A DNA stretch of 64,000 bases from Siderastrea radians (lineage: Eukaryota; Cnidaria; Anthozoa; Scleractinia; Rhizangiidae), in assembly GCA_964017195.1 (NCBI GenBank), contig OZ024892.1, positions 17,892,704-17,956,703 on the forward strand, read 5' to 3'. Both the position numbers and the translations under genes were made by a program. This document shows, piece by piece, positions 45,920-56,754 of this stretch (position 1 is the first letter of the stretch; the number at the start of each line of letters is the position of its first letter). Under the pieces are notes generated by a model. It was given only the letters and a program-made list of their open reading frames with translations, did no database searches and was not told the origin of the DNA.

Positions 45920-46612
45920 ATGCCAATAGAACCAACACCAATAGAACCAACATCACTTCCACCCCCATATCAAGAATTTGATGATCTTCCATTACCACCT
46001 CCACCTTTGATGGAAGAAACTGTTATGCCAGGATCTTCCAAAGATGAAACAAGGGAAGAAACATCAAAACGGCTTAGAAATGTTAAAAGTATTCTTGCTA
46101 AATTTGGAAGTGATCCAACTTACAAAGTAAAAACTAAAGGATCAAAATATTATGGATATAATGTGGAAGAACTAGAAGCTGAGGCATTTAAACTCGAAAC
46201 AATTAAGGCACATCAAGAACATGCAGAAAAGTTACTTAAAAGGAAACAACCTTTATCAACACAATTACAAGAAAAAAAGGCGAAATTAAAACCACCAAAA
46301 AAACAAGAAAAAAGAGAAATCTCCAAAACTCCTCTTGAAAAAGCTGTCATGAGCCGAAGACCTGCTTTTGAACTTTCTGACAATGAAGATGACTTTTCTG
46401 AACAGGATTGGGAAATCGAAGGAAGTGGCATCGCTGGTGAAGCTGAAAAATTGATCAACCAACTTCATGTGAGCTTAGGCTCGATAAAAGCAGGAAACAG
46501 CTCAATAAAACTAAAAAATCAGGTATTATATCTGCTTGATTCACTTGTTGAACTCGGCACAATAAATAAAAAGGAAAAGAAAAAAATTATTTCTAATTAT
46601 ATAAAACAATGA
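45920..46612 (+). CDS. Polinton protein with Pro-rich head and basic middle, unknown
   Basis: I place the start at the ATG at 45,920 (MPIEPTPIEPTSLPPPY), just after the copia patch; the longer frame starts inside the patch. The 230-residue product has a Pro-rich N-terminus, a segment with a FGSDPTYKVKTKGSKYYGYN core, a Lys-rich linker (KKAKLKPPKKQEKREISK), an acidic patch, and a C-terminal helical domain with LGSIKAGNSSIKLKNQV and LINKKEKKKI-like residues. The C-terminal SIKAGN...KNQ...LLDSL pattern is recurrent next to capsid genes in cnidarian Polintons. A scaffold or minor virion role is a guess. Confidence 0.55.
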   Translation: MPIEPTPIEPTSLPPPYQEFDDLPLPPPPLMEETVMPGSSKDETREETSKRLRNVKSILAKFGSDPTYKVKTKGSKYYGYNVEELEAEAFKLETIKAHQEHAEKLLKRKQPLSTQLQEKKAKLKPPKKQEKREISKTPLEKAVMSRRPAFELSDNEDDFSEQDWEIEGSGIAGEAEKLINQLHVSLGSIKAGNSSIKLKNQVLYLLDSLVELGTINKKEKKKIISNYIKQ

Positions 46613-47366
46613 GCTTTGACATACTGCTTGACTCGAGCCTTGCAAAAAAAGAAAGAGGTGGAGAACGAAATGTTTCACATGATTTCACAGTGAATTTTTA
46701 TCCTCCGATCGAATTGGATGAAGGAAAGTATAAGCTGCGCTGAACAGACTTATCACAATGAGTTACTCATGGAATAATATCGATTCTCGTTATGATAACA
46801 ACAAAATTCGCTGGAAGAAAAAAACAGAACAAGCGTGGAAGACCTTAACTTTTCCGAATGGAATGTATGATTACAAAAGAATCAACACATTTCTTCCGCA
46901 ACACACCGGTAAAGTAGACCCAACAAAAAATAGCGAATACATTTTCACAATACATTTCGAGTTTGCAACTTATAGAATTTTTATTATAGTGCACAGAGAT
47001 TATGAGCTTGACTTGTCTCAAGGAAAGTTTGGTGAATTGCTTGGTTATAACAAAAGAATCTTGACTGGTCCAAGTTTAGGAGATAAAGTTCCAAATATCA
47101 CAAGAGGTGTTGATTGGGTATATTTGCACTGCGATCTTATTTCACGTCAAACAAACAATGTTCCAAGCGATTTGTTATACAGTTTTTCAACAGCAGATCT
47201 TCATGTTAGCTATCCATTTCGAAAAGAGCCGCTTCGACTTGAGTGGCAACCTGTTAATAAAAGAAATATAGATGCAAAAAGAGTTTGGATAACAGACGGA
47301 AGAAACAATATTCTGGATCTCAACGGGACAGACATTGCGATAAGCTTAATGATTGAAAAAAATTAA
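46609..47366 (+). pseudogene. Candidate minor capsid/penton-like protein, one frameshift
   Basis: It starts at ATG 46,609 (MSFDILLDSSLAKKERGGER), overlapping the previous stop. A frameshift near 46,740 moves into the frame with MSYSWNNIDSRYDNNKIRW, LTFPNGMYDYKRI, GKFGELLGYNKRIL, NITRGVDWVYLHCDLISR and WITDGRNNILDLNGTDIAIS. The beta-strand-rich pattern and its position two genes before the capsid-like gene suit a single-jelly-roll penton-type protein. This is inferred from context; I cannot prove the fold. Complete apart from the frameshift. Confidence 0.5.
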
Positions 47367-47394
47367 AGTTTTTTTGTCGATTTAATATACAATC

Positions 47395-47789
47395 ATGTAT
47401 CATCCAAGCGAGTGGGCAAGATATTTTGATGAAAAAACCGGGAGTTATCGATATAAACACAAAGGGTCGGGTGTGATCCGTGACACCTTCATGACAATTG
47501 GTAAAGTACTCAACAACAATGTAAAGAATGTTGCAAAAAACTGCTGAAAAAGCCACAAAAACAATCGCTGAAAAAGCGGGTCAGAAAGTTGGTGAATTTG
47601 CTGATGAAAAAGGTTCAAAACTTATACGAAAATTACTGCAAGAGAGAAAAAAAAACGTTGACACAAAGCGCAAAAAGAACGTTGTCATCGAATGCAAAAA
47701 ATAAACTTGCAAATATTTTACGAAACCAAGCGCCGAAAAAATCAGACGCTACTTTGAAATTAAATCGAATTTTGGCAAACGAAATTTAA
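47395..47789 (+). pseudogene. Small Lys/Ala-rich Polinton protein, two frameshifts
   Basis: Starts at ATG 47,395 directly after a TTAATATAC motif and reads MYHPSEWARYFDEKTGSYRY, then GSGVIRDTFMTIGKVL. A frameshift near 47,540 leads to EKATKTIAEKAGQKVGEF, and a second in an A9 run near 47,650 leads to a tail ending RILANEI. Amphipathic, Lys/Ala/Glu-rich and predicted helical. The GSGxIRDTFxTIG head recurs in related elements. Function unknown; possibly membrane-active or virion-associated. Confidence 0.5.
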
Positions 47790-47831
47790 TAAAAAAAAAA
47801 ATTTCTATTAATATAATAAGCACTTGCTAAC

Positions 47832-49095
47832 ATGTTCAGAAGTCAACCATACCTTGAAGAAACAAAATACGTTCAATTTAATTTAGACACCCCGCTCACC
47901 TTCCCTGGAAATAACCAAACTCAAAACAAGTCAAACCACAAATTTACTGTAGGAGACCGGGACAATTTTTATGACTGGTACAACGCTTTTATTCGAGCTG
48001 ATTTCAAATTTGAAGCTAAAGCAGACGGAGCCAACATTGCTGCTGACACACAATCAGCTCCTATCAACAGTTCTTTTTCATTGATAAGAAGTTTGAAAGT
48101 AATTTCATCAGGAAAAACCCTGTACGAAGCAAACAATATTCACAAAGGTAATTTTCATCAAAAATTTGCTTGATTTTTCAGACGATTTTTCGAGAAGCGT
48201 TGCAAAAAACCAATTTTGGTATCTTGACTCTGACGCCACCACAGAAACTGATCGCAATGCGACAAACGCCGGAATTCGGGCAAGGGCGCTTTTATCACAT
48301 GGAGGTTTAATGGTTCAGACTATAATCCCTTTGAACAGATACTCTTTCTTCGAAACCCTTTCCGATAAATTGCTTCCACCGATGCAACTTAATTTTGAAA
48401 TTGAACTGCCAAACAACCGAGAAATTATTTTTCAAAACAACGCAACAGAACGAAGAATTGTTGTTCGTAAATTTGAGCTGTGGGCCCCACAATTGCATTT
48501 TACTGGTAAAGGACAGACTCTTGTAAATGAAAATTTTTTGAAACCAACCCAATGGAAATATTTGAATGAAACTTTGCATAGCAGCAGCGCCCGAAGGGAT
48601 GCGAATGGTATGTGGTTAATTTCACCGGGGGTAAAAAACCCCAAGCATGTTTTTGTCTTCATTCAACAAAGTCGGAAACAAACTGATTACAGGTACAACC
48701 CTTACATCTTTGACACATTTGATATCGATGGTGATGACTCAGCAAGATTGAACACTTGCCGCCTTCAGTACGGCACAAAATTTTACCCTGAGCTTGATTA
48801 CGACCATGATTTTAAAATAAGAATTTTGAATGATTTGATCAATTTCCGATACAGAAAGAACGACTACAACACCAGCGTTCAGCTGCAGATTGCTAATTTT
48901 GAGAAGTTATACCCAATTATCTATTTTGATCTACGAAACACTGAAGAAAGTGTGACAGGTGATCCGAAAAAGCTCCAATTCCATTACAGACTTAATGAAG
49001 CCGCTAACGCTCAAGATTATATGATCTTCGCTTTGGTTTTGAATGAAGAAGAATTCGTGCTGAAGCAAATTGGTAATGAGCTTGTCGCCGTCTAA
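47832..49095 (+). pseudogene. Major-capsid-like protein, one frameshift
   Basis: The first frame (47,832 to about 48,150) reads MFRSQPYLEETKYVQFNLDT, FYDWYNAFIRADFKF and SAPINSSFSLIRSLKVIS. A one-base insertion near 48,148 shifts to a frame with LLDFSDDFSRSVAKNQFWYL, VQTIIPLNRYSFFETLSDKL, LPPMQLNFEIEL, VVRKFELWAPQL, NPYIFDTFDIDGDDSAR and VLNEEEFVLKQIGNELVAV. Total length is about 420 residues. The LNRYSFFExLSDKLLPPMQLxFEI block and gene order match capsid genes of Polintons, which have a double jelly roll. Fold not proven by eye. Apart from the one indel the gene is complete. Confidence 0.65.
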
Positions 49096-49213
49096 ACAAA
49101 ATGAAAAATTCAAAAAAAAATTCTGAATATAATATACAAACAATGAGCACAACTTATCATCCATTCAAAATCGCACTGACTGATGGTCAGAAAAAGAAAC
49201 TTCAAAAAGCTTA

Positions 49214-52200
49214 GAGCTTAGCGCAGAGCAATTTTTTCCTGGTGTAGGAAGCAAAAAGCCGATTTAATATTTTTACAGGAAACTCATTCCACAGCAGAAC
49301 GACAAGATCAGTGGCGAAAAGAGTGGGGCGCTTCTGTTTTATTTTCACACGGGAGTACAAGTGCTAGAGGTGTTGCAATTCTTATGAGGAATGGTTTGAA
49401 CATTACTATTCAACTGAGTGAAATAAGTTCAGATGGCAGGTTTATTGTTATAAAAGCTGCTATTAACAATGAGATATACACAATTGCAAATATATATGGT
49501 CCAAACAAAGACGCCGAAGCTGTTAAATTTTATCGTAATTTATCAAAATTGTTAAGAAATGATGAATTTGGTAATGAAGAAAACATTATTATTGGTGGCG
49601 ATTTTAATTGTCCTCTTGACATCACACTTGACAAAAAAGGCGGTCTACCGATTCCTCGAAAATATGTAATTAACTCCATAGATGAATTGCAAAATGAATT
49701 CAGTTTACACGACATTTGGCGCCTAAAAAACCCAACATTGCAAAGCTTTACCTGGGGGCGTTGTTCACCTTTTGTATTTTGCCGACTAGATTACTGGCTA
49801 ATATCTGATAAATTACACGATTTGGTAACTAAGGTCGATATCATACCTTCGATCCAAACAGACCATTCCGCTATATTTCTAGAGCTTGAAGAAATCGAAT
49901 CAAGTGGAAGAGGAGCTGGTTTCTGGAAACTAAACACTTCTTTATTGGCAAATGAAAATTATAAACATATGATAACAAACAATTTACCGACCTGGCTGGA
50001 TGCAGGTAAAGATATACATGATCCCAGACTTTTGTGGGATTGGGTCAAGTTTAATATAAGGTCAAACTCCATCATATTCTCGAAACAAATAGCTACTATT
50101 CGACGTAAACAAGAGGAGGAATTGAATAAACGTTATCAGGAGGCATCCCGAATGTTTCAAACAAATCCTTGTAATAATACGCGCTTGGAACTAGAAAAAT
50201 GCAAGCAGGATCTTGAAGCACTGTACGAGGACAAAGTAGAAGGGATAATACTACGCGCAAGAGCTCGATGGCACGAACACGGTGAAAAAAATAGTAAATA
50301 TTTCTTAAATCTCGAGAAACGTAACCATGTTAAAAAGCACGTAAGAAAGCTGCACATTAGCGGTGTAATTTCCACTGACCCCTTTATGATTATGGATTCA
50401 CAACGCCAATTTTATAGAAATTTATATTGCAGTAGAAATGTTAATCTAGATAATGCAGTATCATCGATTTTCTTTGATAGGCCAAATTTACCCAGTATTT
50501 CACATGAGTCGAGAACAATATGTGAAGGTAGAATAACTGCGGAAGAGTGCCAGAACGTTCTCAAAACGTTTCCAACTGGAAAAACGCCAGGCAAGGACGG
50601 GTTACCCATTGAATTTTATAACACTTTCTGGCCGTTACTTAGTGATACTTTGATTAATTCCCTTAAATGAAGCTTTTATGAAGAAGGAAATGTCCCCATC
50701 CCAGAGACAAGCAGTGATTACTCTTATTGAGAAACAGGATAAGGATAGGACTTACTTAGAAAATTGGAGGCCAATCTCCTTAACTAACGTCGACGCCAAA
50801 ATCGCGTCCAAAGTTATAGCGACCCGTATTGTGAAAGTTTTACCGGAAATTATTCATAGCAATCAAACTGGGTACGTTTCAGGTCGCTAGATAGGGGAAG
50901 CCGCAAGATCAATTCTGGACATAATGGATTACACGAAAACTTATGATATTCCTGGATTGCTACTTTTTATAGATTTTGAGAAAGCTTTCGATAGTCTGGA
51001 GTGGAATTTTATGTTCAAATGCTTAGAAGTCTTTGGATTTGGTCCCAGTCTTACAAGATGGATAGAAACCTTTTACAGTAACATAACAAGTTGTATCATC
51101 AACAATGGAACACTTTCAGCTAGTTTTGAAATAAATCGAGGTGTAAGGCAGGGAGACCCCCTTTCCCCTTATTTGTTTATTATTGCTGTGGAACTATTAG
51201 CAGTCGCTATTCGCTCATGCTCAGAAATAAAAGGAATTAAAATAGATTCAAAAGAATTCAAAATGGTGCAATATGCAGATGACTTAACAGCTTTTGTGTC
51301 AGATATCAGATCTGCTCAATACCTTTTTAAGTTACTTGATTAATTCGAAAAATGCTCTGGCCTAAAGGTGAATTATACAAAAACCGAAGCAATGTGGATT
51401 GAAATGGTGTAAAACTGTAAAAGCATTAGGGGTTCACTTTAGCTACAATAATGAAGAATCAGTGCAGAAGAATTTCTATGACAAGCTCAGAGGAATCAAA
51501 TCTCAAATACGCTTGTGGAGTTGGAGAGGCCTCTCCTTGTTTGGTAAAGTCACAATTATTAAGAGTTTATTACTTCCTAAAGTTCTATACATTTCGTCAA
51601 TTCTTCCTTCTCCATTGGAGTTCATAAAGGTTCTTCAAACGATTATATATAATTTTCTTTGGAAGGGCCCTGATAAAATCGCCAGGACAGCAGTAATAAA
51701 TGATTTCGAATTTGGTGGCTTAAAGGTAACTGATCTTGCAACGTCAATTATGTCACTCCGACTTTCATGGATCGGAAGATTTTTAAGCGATAACTTTTAT
51801 CCCTGGAAAGCCTATTTATTACATTTACTAAAACCTTTTGGTCAAGAATTGTTTCTTTATTGTGATTATAATATTAACGACTATAACATTTCCCCAACAT
51901 TCTATAAGGAGATGTTACATTGGTGGTCAGATTTTCGTTCTAGGTTTGACCTTGCAAGTCTACGTGAAACAATTATCTGGAACAATCATAATATTAGAGT
52001 AAACGGTAAACCTATATTTTATAATAATTATAATAACGCAAACATTGTTCTCTTAAGCGACTTAAAATTTGATTTGAGCAACACAGAGTCCTTTAACCTT
52101 GCAAAACGAAATGGTTTAAGGGATTCCAACTTTCTGACCTGGACTGGTGTGCGTTGCGCTGTACCAAGTCATCTTAGAATTCGAAGCCGCGAAGTTAATA

Positions 52201-53023
52201 GAGATCATGTCAGATCACTGCAATTTAAAATCGGTGACAGAATTTTTGATCCAGCACTTAGTAAGTCAAGGGATTTTTACGGGCTGCTTATATCCAGTAA
52301 GGCGACAGAGTCCAGAGGCTTCATAAAGTTGAAATCAAAATTTTCTATTGATGATGGGGAAGCAAAAAAGGCTTTCTCATTAATAAGGTCTTGTATCTGT
52401 GAAACATATGTGCAATGTTTTCAGTTTAAAATACTGAATGACATTTTATTCACAAATTCCCGCTTAGCTAAGATAGGTGTAATACAAAGCGATCTTTGCA
52501 CTTTTTGTAGTACTTGTCCGGAAACAATCGATCATTTATTCTTTTATTGTGTTTACTCACGTGCATTTTGGGAAAAATTTGAATCTTATTGGATCGCAAT
52601 TGCCAAAGAACAAAGGAAACTCGAGTTGAAGACTATTTTAATTGGCGTCACAGATACTAAATGTCCTCTGTTTAACTATTTAATCGTTTTAGGTAAGCTA
52701 CATTTATGGAACTGCCGTAGGAATAATAGCCTTCCTTTTTTCTCTTCCTATAAGAAACTAGTCAAAAGAAAATATGAAACTGAACGTCACATTGCTGCTA
52801 AGTATAATAATGTGAAGATGCTAGAGGCTAAGTGGAAACCCGTTTCGAATTGCAATTTGTTAGGTACATAGGTGTGTAACCGGAGAACAAACTGTATAAA
52901 GTAGTGTTAAAATCGCAGTCTAAGGAAGTAGTGTAGTACAAGTAATGTATCGTAAGTAGTATTGTAAATAGTGTATGTCTTGTTTTGCAAGTAGTGTTTT
53001 TTGTGTTGCAATTAAAAAAAAAA
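49214..53023 (+). mobile_element. Tx1/L1-like LINE inserted in the Polinton
   Basis: Begins inside the endonuclease (5'-truncated) and ends in an A-rich tail at about 53,009-53,023. It interrupts a Polinton gene after codon 23. The start could be up to about 30 bp later. An AAAAAG near both junctions may be a target duplication, but the A-tail makes this ambiguous. Confidence 0.85.
49250..52871 (+). pseudogene. LINE ORF2 (endonuclease plus reverse transcriptase), frameshifts and stops
   Basis: Endonuclease blocks: ADLIFLQETHST, YTIANIYGPN, IIGGDFNCPLD, RLDYWLISDKL and QTDHSAIFLEL. RT blocks: WRPISLTNVDAKIASKV, LLLFIDFEKAFDSLEW, GVRQGDPLSPYLFI and QYADDLTAF. A C-terminal zinc-knuckle-like region follows (CTFCSTCPETIDHLFFYC). 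Breaks: a one-base insertion near 50,665, a TAG at 50,888-50,890, and a stop/frameshift between 51,341 and 51,399. The overall layout is L1/Tx1. Dead copy. Confidence 0.9.
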
Positions 53024-53638
53024 AGACCCCTGTCGGTCTGAAAGTCAAACCAGACCAAATTGGGCGTGGTGACGAAATTTTTCTCACTGAAACTCAAATC
53101 AAGCGATTAAAAAAAAGATCGGCGGCAGGGAAAGGAATGGTAATAAAATTAAGCCAGACACAGCTTCAGAACACTGCGCAGCGTGGTGGAAATTTGTTTT
53201 CTGCTATGTTAGGTTTGGCACGACCTTTGATAAAGCCAGCCCTTGGAGCATTAGCGAGTGCAGGTTTGAGTTTTGGCGCTGAAAAGGTGCTGAAAAAGAT
53301 ATTTGGAAATGGTTTTGGACCAAGGGAAATTGAGCTTTATAAACTTGTCCAGCAAATGACTCCTACTCAGAAAAAGGAGGCAAAACAATATCTTGTTGGA
53401 AAAGGTTTGGTGAAAGGAGGCGGCGCACAATACGGCGGTTTCCTTGGTATGTTGGCGTCTATCGGAGTACCTTTGGCCCTTGATTTGGTCAGAAAAATAA
53501 TTGGAAAAGGTATGCAAACGCAACCACCACCACCGCCACCACCACAAACAAGACGATCACCAGGAATACCAAAAGGTAAAGGGATGCAAATTCAACCTCC
53601 ACCTTTTTATGGAACTTGGGAGGATTATTATCGTTTAA

Positions 53639-54088
53639 AAAAAACTGAAATTTGAAGATAAACCTCTTTCCAACACTGACCTGAGAAAATGGTGCAAAGT
53701 TTTACGAATCCCCATCAAAGGTATTTTTAGCAGAAACGAAACAAAACCCTTGCTTCATTCTCCATGTATTATAAACTTGGATGATTTCGGAGGTTTGGGA
53801 ACTCACTGGGTATGTTGTTGGCCAAAAGGAAAAGGTCTTTACGAGTATTTCGATTCATTTGGTCTTCCACCACCTTTGGACTGGGAAAAAGAAATGTCAA
53901 TGCATGGGATGACACATTTTTTCAGAAATGACAACCAAATTCAATGGGAACAAAGTGTGAGATGTGGTTATTACTGCCTTCTCTTTTTAAACGAAAGAAA
54001 TAAAGGAACAAGTTTTACCGATATTTTGAAAATGTTCTCCAACGATTTACTTCAAAATGAGGAAATAGTGAAAAATTATTTTTCTTAA
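53639..54088 (+). CDS. Adenain-like cysteine protease
   Basis: The frame is open from 53,639, just after the previous gene. It has no clear ATG at its start, so the initiation codon is uncertain. It reads KPLSNTDLRKWCKVLRIPIK, then LDDFGGLGTHWVCCW (catalytic His), YEYFDSFGLPPP (acidic partner), and IQWEQSVRCGYYCLLFLNER (Gln and catalytic Cys in the CGYYC block). This H-D/E-Q-C order defines the adenovirus/Ulp1-type protease clan found in Polintons, where it matures capsid proteins. The catalytic set looks intact. Usual length about 150-200 residues. Confidence 0.85.
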   Translation, partial: KKLKFEDKPLSNTDLRKWCKVLRIPIKGIFSRNETKPLLHSPCIINLDDFGGLGTHWVCCWPKGKGLYEYFDSFGLPPPLDWEKEMSMHGMTHFFRNDNQIQWEQSVRCGYYCLLFLNERNKGTSFTDILKMFSNDLLQNEEIVKNYFS

Positions 54089-54106
54089 AATATATATATA
54101 TATGCA

Positions 54107-55187
54107 ATGGAAGTGTACTGTGTGAAAGAAAAGCGGCACACACCCAATGTAAAGGGGACCGAAAAAGTTATAATCACAAAGAACAATCGAAAACTCTTAA
54201 AAGTAAAGTGCGCAAGTTGTGGAAAAATGAAATCAAGTTTTTTGCCGGGAAACTGAGTGAGCCCTCCCGCGCGGAGGGCAGTGGTATATTTGGCGACGTT
54301 GCTATGGCAGTTGGTGATCTTGCAATTACAAAAGGAATCCCATATCTTGCAAAAAAAGTGTTGAAGCTGGACGATATTACACTTCTGAAGCAATGAGAGA
54401 CCCAAAACTGCAAAAGAAAGCAATAAATTACACTCTTGACAAAGCCCGCCCAGTTATTCAAAAAGTTGGAAGTGAAATGTTTAATCAACTTTCAACTAAA
54501 GTTCGACCAAACCAACGTTACAAACTGACAGACCTGATTTGGATGGAGCTGGGTTTGATATACATGCAGCAATTGGGAAATTTCCGAAACCAAAAAAAGG
54601 TTGGACATTACCAGGACATAATTTCACAGGGCCATACAATCCTCTTGAAAAACAGGTGAAATACAATCCAGAAACAGGTGAAATTCTTGAAATTTATCAA
54701 CAACCAACAGGCACAACAGATGCGATTGCAATGCAACATGATGTTGATTATGATGTTTGTTCCAGCCGTGAAAAAAAAGTATGGTGAAAATCTTAAAAAA
54801 TGCAAAAACAAAGCGGATAAAAAAATGGTAAAATCTCTTGACACTGTTCCTTACAAACAAAGGCAGTGGGGCCATGCGGCTGCAAGAAATGTCATCAATG
54901 CTAAACAAAAGTTAGGTTTGGGTTTGAAAAAACAAAAAGGGACTGGTGTTTTGGACAAACAGTTGGAAGCAGTAAATTTTGCTGAAACTTTGACAAAAAA
55001 AATTATTCCTTCCACAAAACCTGTGTTCGATCGGTATTGGTCAGGTGATATTGCAAAAAATGCTTTCACAGGACCAACTGGTGTCACAAGCAAGAAATTT
55101 TGGACTCACCCTAAAAAAGGTACTGTCATGCGTTTGGTGAAAAATCCGAAAACAGGCAAATATGAAAATGTCTATTATGAACCTTGA
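54107..55187 (+). pseudogene. PLA2-like virion protein with N-terminal zinc-ribbon-like head, several frameshifts
   Basis: Starts at ATG 54,107 just after an (AT)n TATA-like stretch: MEVYCVKEKRHTPN, then KCASCGKMKS. The head resembles a small two-CxxC ribbon, but the first pair has Glu in place of its second Cys. Successive frames read SGIFGDVAMAVGDLAITKG, then RDPKLQKKAINYTLDKARP, then GFDIHAAIGKFPKPKKGW, LPGHNFTGPYNPL and TDAIAMQHDVDYDVC. The TGPxNPL loop and HDxxY are the PLA2 calcium loop and catalytic motif. The last frame holds KCKNKADKKMVKSLD and a conserved tail. Breaks near 54,250, 54,395, 54,535 and 54,775. Confidence 0.7.
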
Positions 55188-55723
55188 TTGGTTTTCAACC
55201 ACCATTTATTAAACTCATGTTTTGCGTACTGCCAACTTTCTAAGCTTTTTGGAAGGTGATTTGAAATAAATTTTATAATTTCTTTTTTCTTTGGCCAGCA
55301 TTCAGAAGGTACTTTTTCAAAATAATTGTACAGTAAATATGGGTAGTTCACTGGCTTGTCGGACAGCTTCTGAAATTGAGCAATAACGTTACCAAGAAAA
55401 ACTACCTCGCTGGAAGAAAACATTTCTTTTATGTCCCATTTTTGCAAAACTCTTTTTAAATAATCATTATTCGTTGGAAGAGCAGTGGAACTTCTTATCC
55501 AATTTTCTTCTACAAAATATTCATAATCATCACATTCAACCACTCTACCACATTTTTGACATGCAAGACATAACTCATTCACCACATAAACTATTTGCTC
55601 CTCGCATGAAGGACAACGATCAATCTTTTTTGATAACAGGCTTATTTCATTTTTTTGCAACATTTCTTTAATCATTTTCGACGAAATTTTCTCACCTTGC
55701 AAACAACCAAACGGGTCGTCCAT
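55175..55723 (-). CDS. Zinc-ribbon protein, candidate VLTF3-like late transcription factor
   Basis: I choose ATG 55,723 (MDDPFGCLQGEKISSK), because upstream codons run into the divergent integrase promoter. The 182-residue protein has a zinc ribbon (RCPSCEEQIVYV ... CLACQKCGRVVE), then a helical part with DYLKRVLQKWDIKEMF, FLGNVIAQFQKLSDKP, VNYPYLLYNYFEKVP and KHEFNKWW. The ribbon plus a Tyr/Leu-rich helical tail with NYPYLLY recalls the VLTF3 family of large DNA viruses. Resemblance by eye only; a generic zinc-ribbon protein is possible. It overlaps the convergent PLA2-like gene by 13 bp. Confidence 0.45.
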   Translation of the reverse strand: MDDPFGCLQGEKISSKMIKEMLQKNEISLLSKKIDRCPSCEEQIVYVVNELCLACQKCGRVVECDDYEYFVEENWIRSSTALPTNNDYLKRVLQKWDIKEMFSSSEVVFLGNVIAQFQKLSDKPVNYPYLLYNYFEKVPSECWPKKKEIIKFISNHLPKSLESWQYAKHEFNKWWLKTNQGS

Positions 55724-55746
55724 TTTTTTATTGTGTATAGTATACA
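55724..55746. promoter_or_regulatory. Compact divergent promoter between the zinc-ribbon and integrase genes
   Basis: Only 23 bp separate the two start codons. The interval contains TTGTGTATAGTATACAA, a near-palindrome with a TATA motif reading in both directions. Confidence 0.55.
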
Positions 55747-56754
55747 ATGAGCTCACGCGTTTTAAATAAGTTGTCAAAAATTTATTACAGCCCGCAAGGG
55801 TATTGGAAAGGGTTTGCAGCAATTAAGAAATTAGCCCAGGCAGCGAAAGTTTCGGAAGATGTGGCTAAAAACTGGTTGATGAAGCAAGCTCTTTGGCAGG
55901 TTTATTTACCAGCCCCACGTTACATTCCAAGACCGAAATTTGATGTTCCTGTTCCAAACAAAGTTCACCAAGCCGATCTTCTGTATCTCCCACACGATCG
56001 CCCACCACGCTCCCGTAAAACTTTTAAATATGCTCTCACAGTGGTAGATGTGGCCTCTCGATACAAAGAAGCCGAACCGTTAACCACAAAAGAGGCAAAA
56101 GAAGTCGCAACTGCTCTGGAACGGATTTATAGTCGTGGTCCTTTAAAGTGGCCGAAACTGCTTCAGGTCGATCCTGGTCGTGAGTTCATGGGTGCTGTGA
56201 ATCAACTGCTTTCGAAACATAATGTCGAGATTAGACGTGGTCGTGTGGATATTCACCGTGATCAAGCTATCGTTGAAAGATTCAACCGCACCCTGGCTGA
56301 ACGACTGTTTGGACACCAATATGGGGTTGAAATGCGCCTTCCAGAAAACAAAAGATCGACTGAATGGGTGGCCCGACTGCCCGCTGTTATTTCAGCTTTG
56401 AATAAAGAAGTCACTCGACTGACTGGGCAAAAACCTGTTGATGCCATCAAAAAGAAAACTGTTCCATCCAAACCCTCGACACCTTATTTGAGACCCGTTG
56501 GTGTGAACGAAAAAAAGCTCCCCTCCGGTTTAAGTGTTCGCTATCTCTATCAACCCGGTGAACTTGAAGGTGGTCGGCGAAGAGCTACCGACCCAATCTG
56601 GTCTTTGAATGTTTACGAGATTGAAAAAAATTATGATAAAACCAGACGCTCCGGTTATCTATTATTTATTTGACGGACCAAAACGCTGGTTTGTCCGCGA
56701 AGAGCTTTTGGTTGTCCCTCCAGATACACAACTACCACCGCAAGCTAACAATTG
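55747..56754 (+). pseudogene. Polinton integrase (retroviral type), one frameshift near the C-terminus
   Basis: DDE-type integrase core. HQADLLYLP (Asp 77), TVVDVASRYKEAEPL, LLQVDPGREFMGA (Asp 142) and HRDQAIVERFNRTLAERLF (Glu 177) have the usual spacing of about 35 residues between the last two. An N-terminal helical region and a C-terminal SH3-like segment (NVYEIEK) are present. A one-base frameshift in an A7 run near 56,630 moves to the frame with DGPKRWFVREELLVVPPDT, which ends at 56,752-56,754. The catalytic residues all remain. This enzyme makes the terminal strand transfer that yields the short target duplication. Confidence 0.88.

Larger units (their letters stand above)
49143..53655 (+). 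pseudogene. Glycine-rich virion-type protein gene, split by a LINE
   Basis: The N-terminal piece (49,143-49,213) starts after an AATATAATATACAA motif and reads MSTTYHPFKIALTDGQKKKL. The rest resumes after the LINE A-tail at about 53,021: PVGLKVKPDQIGRGDE, TETQIKRLKKRSAAGK, a GLY-rich hydrophobic region, GGFLGMLASIGVPLALDLV, a Pro8-type run, and a C-terminal YGTWEDYYRLKK. Hydrophobic Gly-rich segments and tandem K/G motifs recall small virion proteins such as adenoviral pX/pVI, by analogy only. The LINE separates the two parts by 3.8 kb. Confidence 0.6.
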
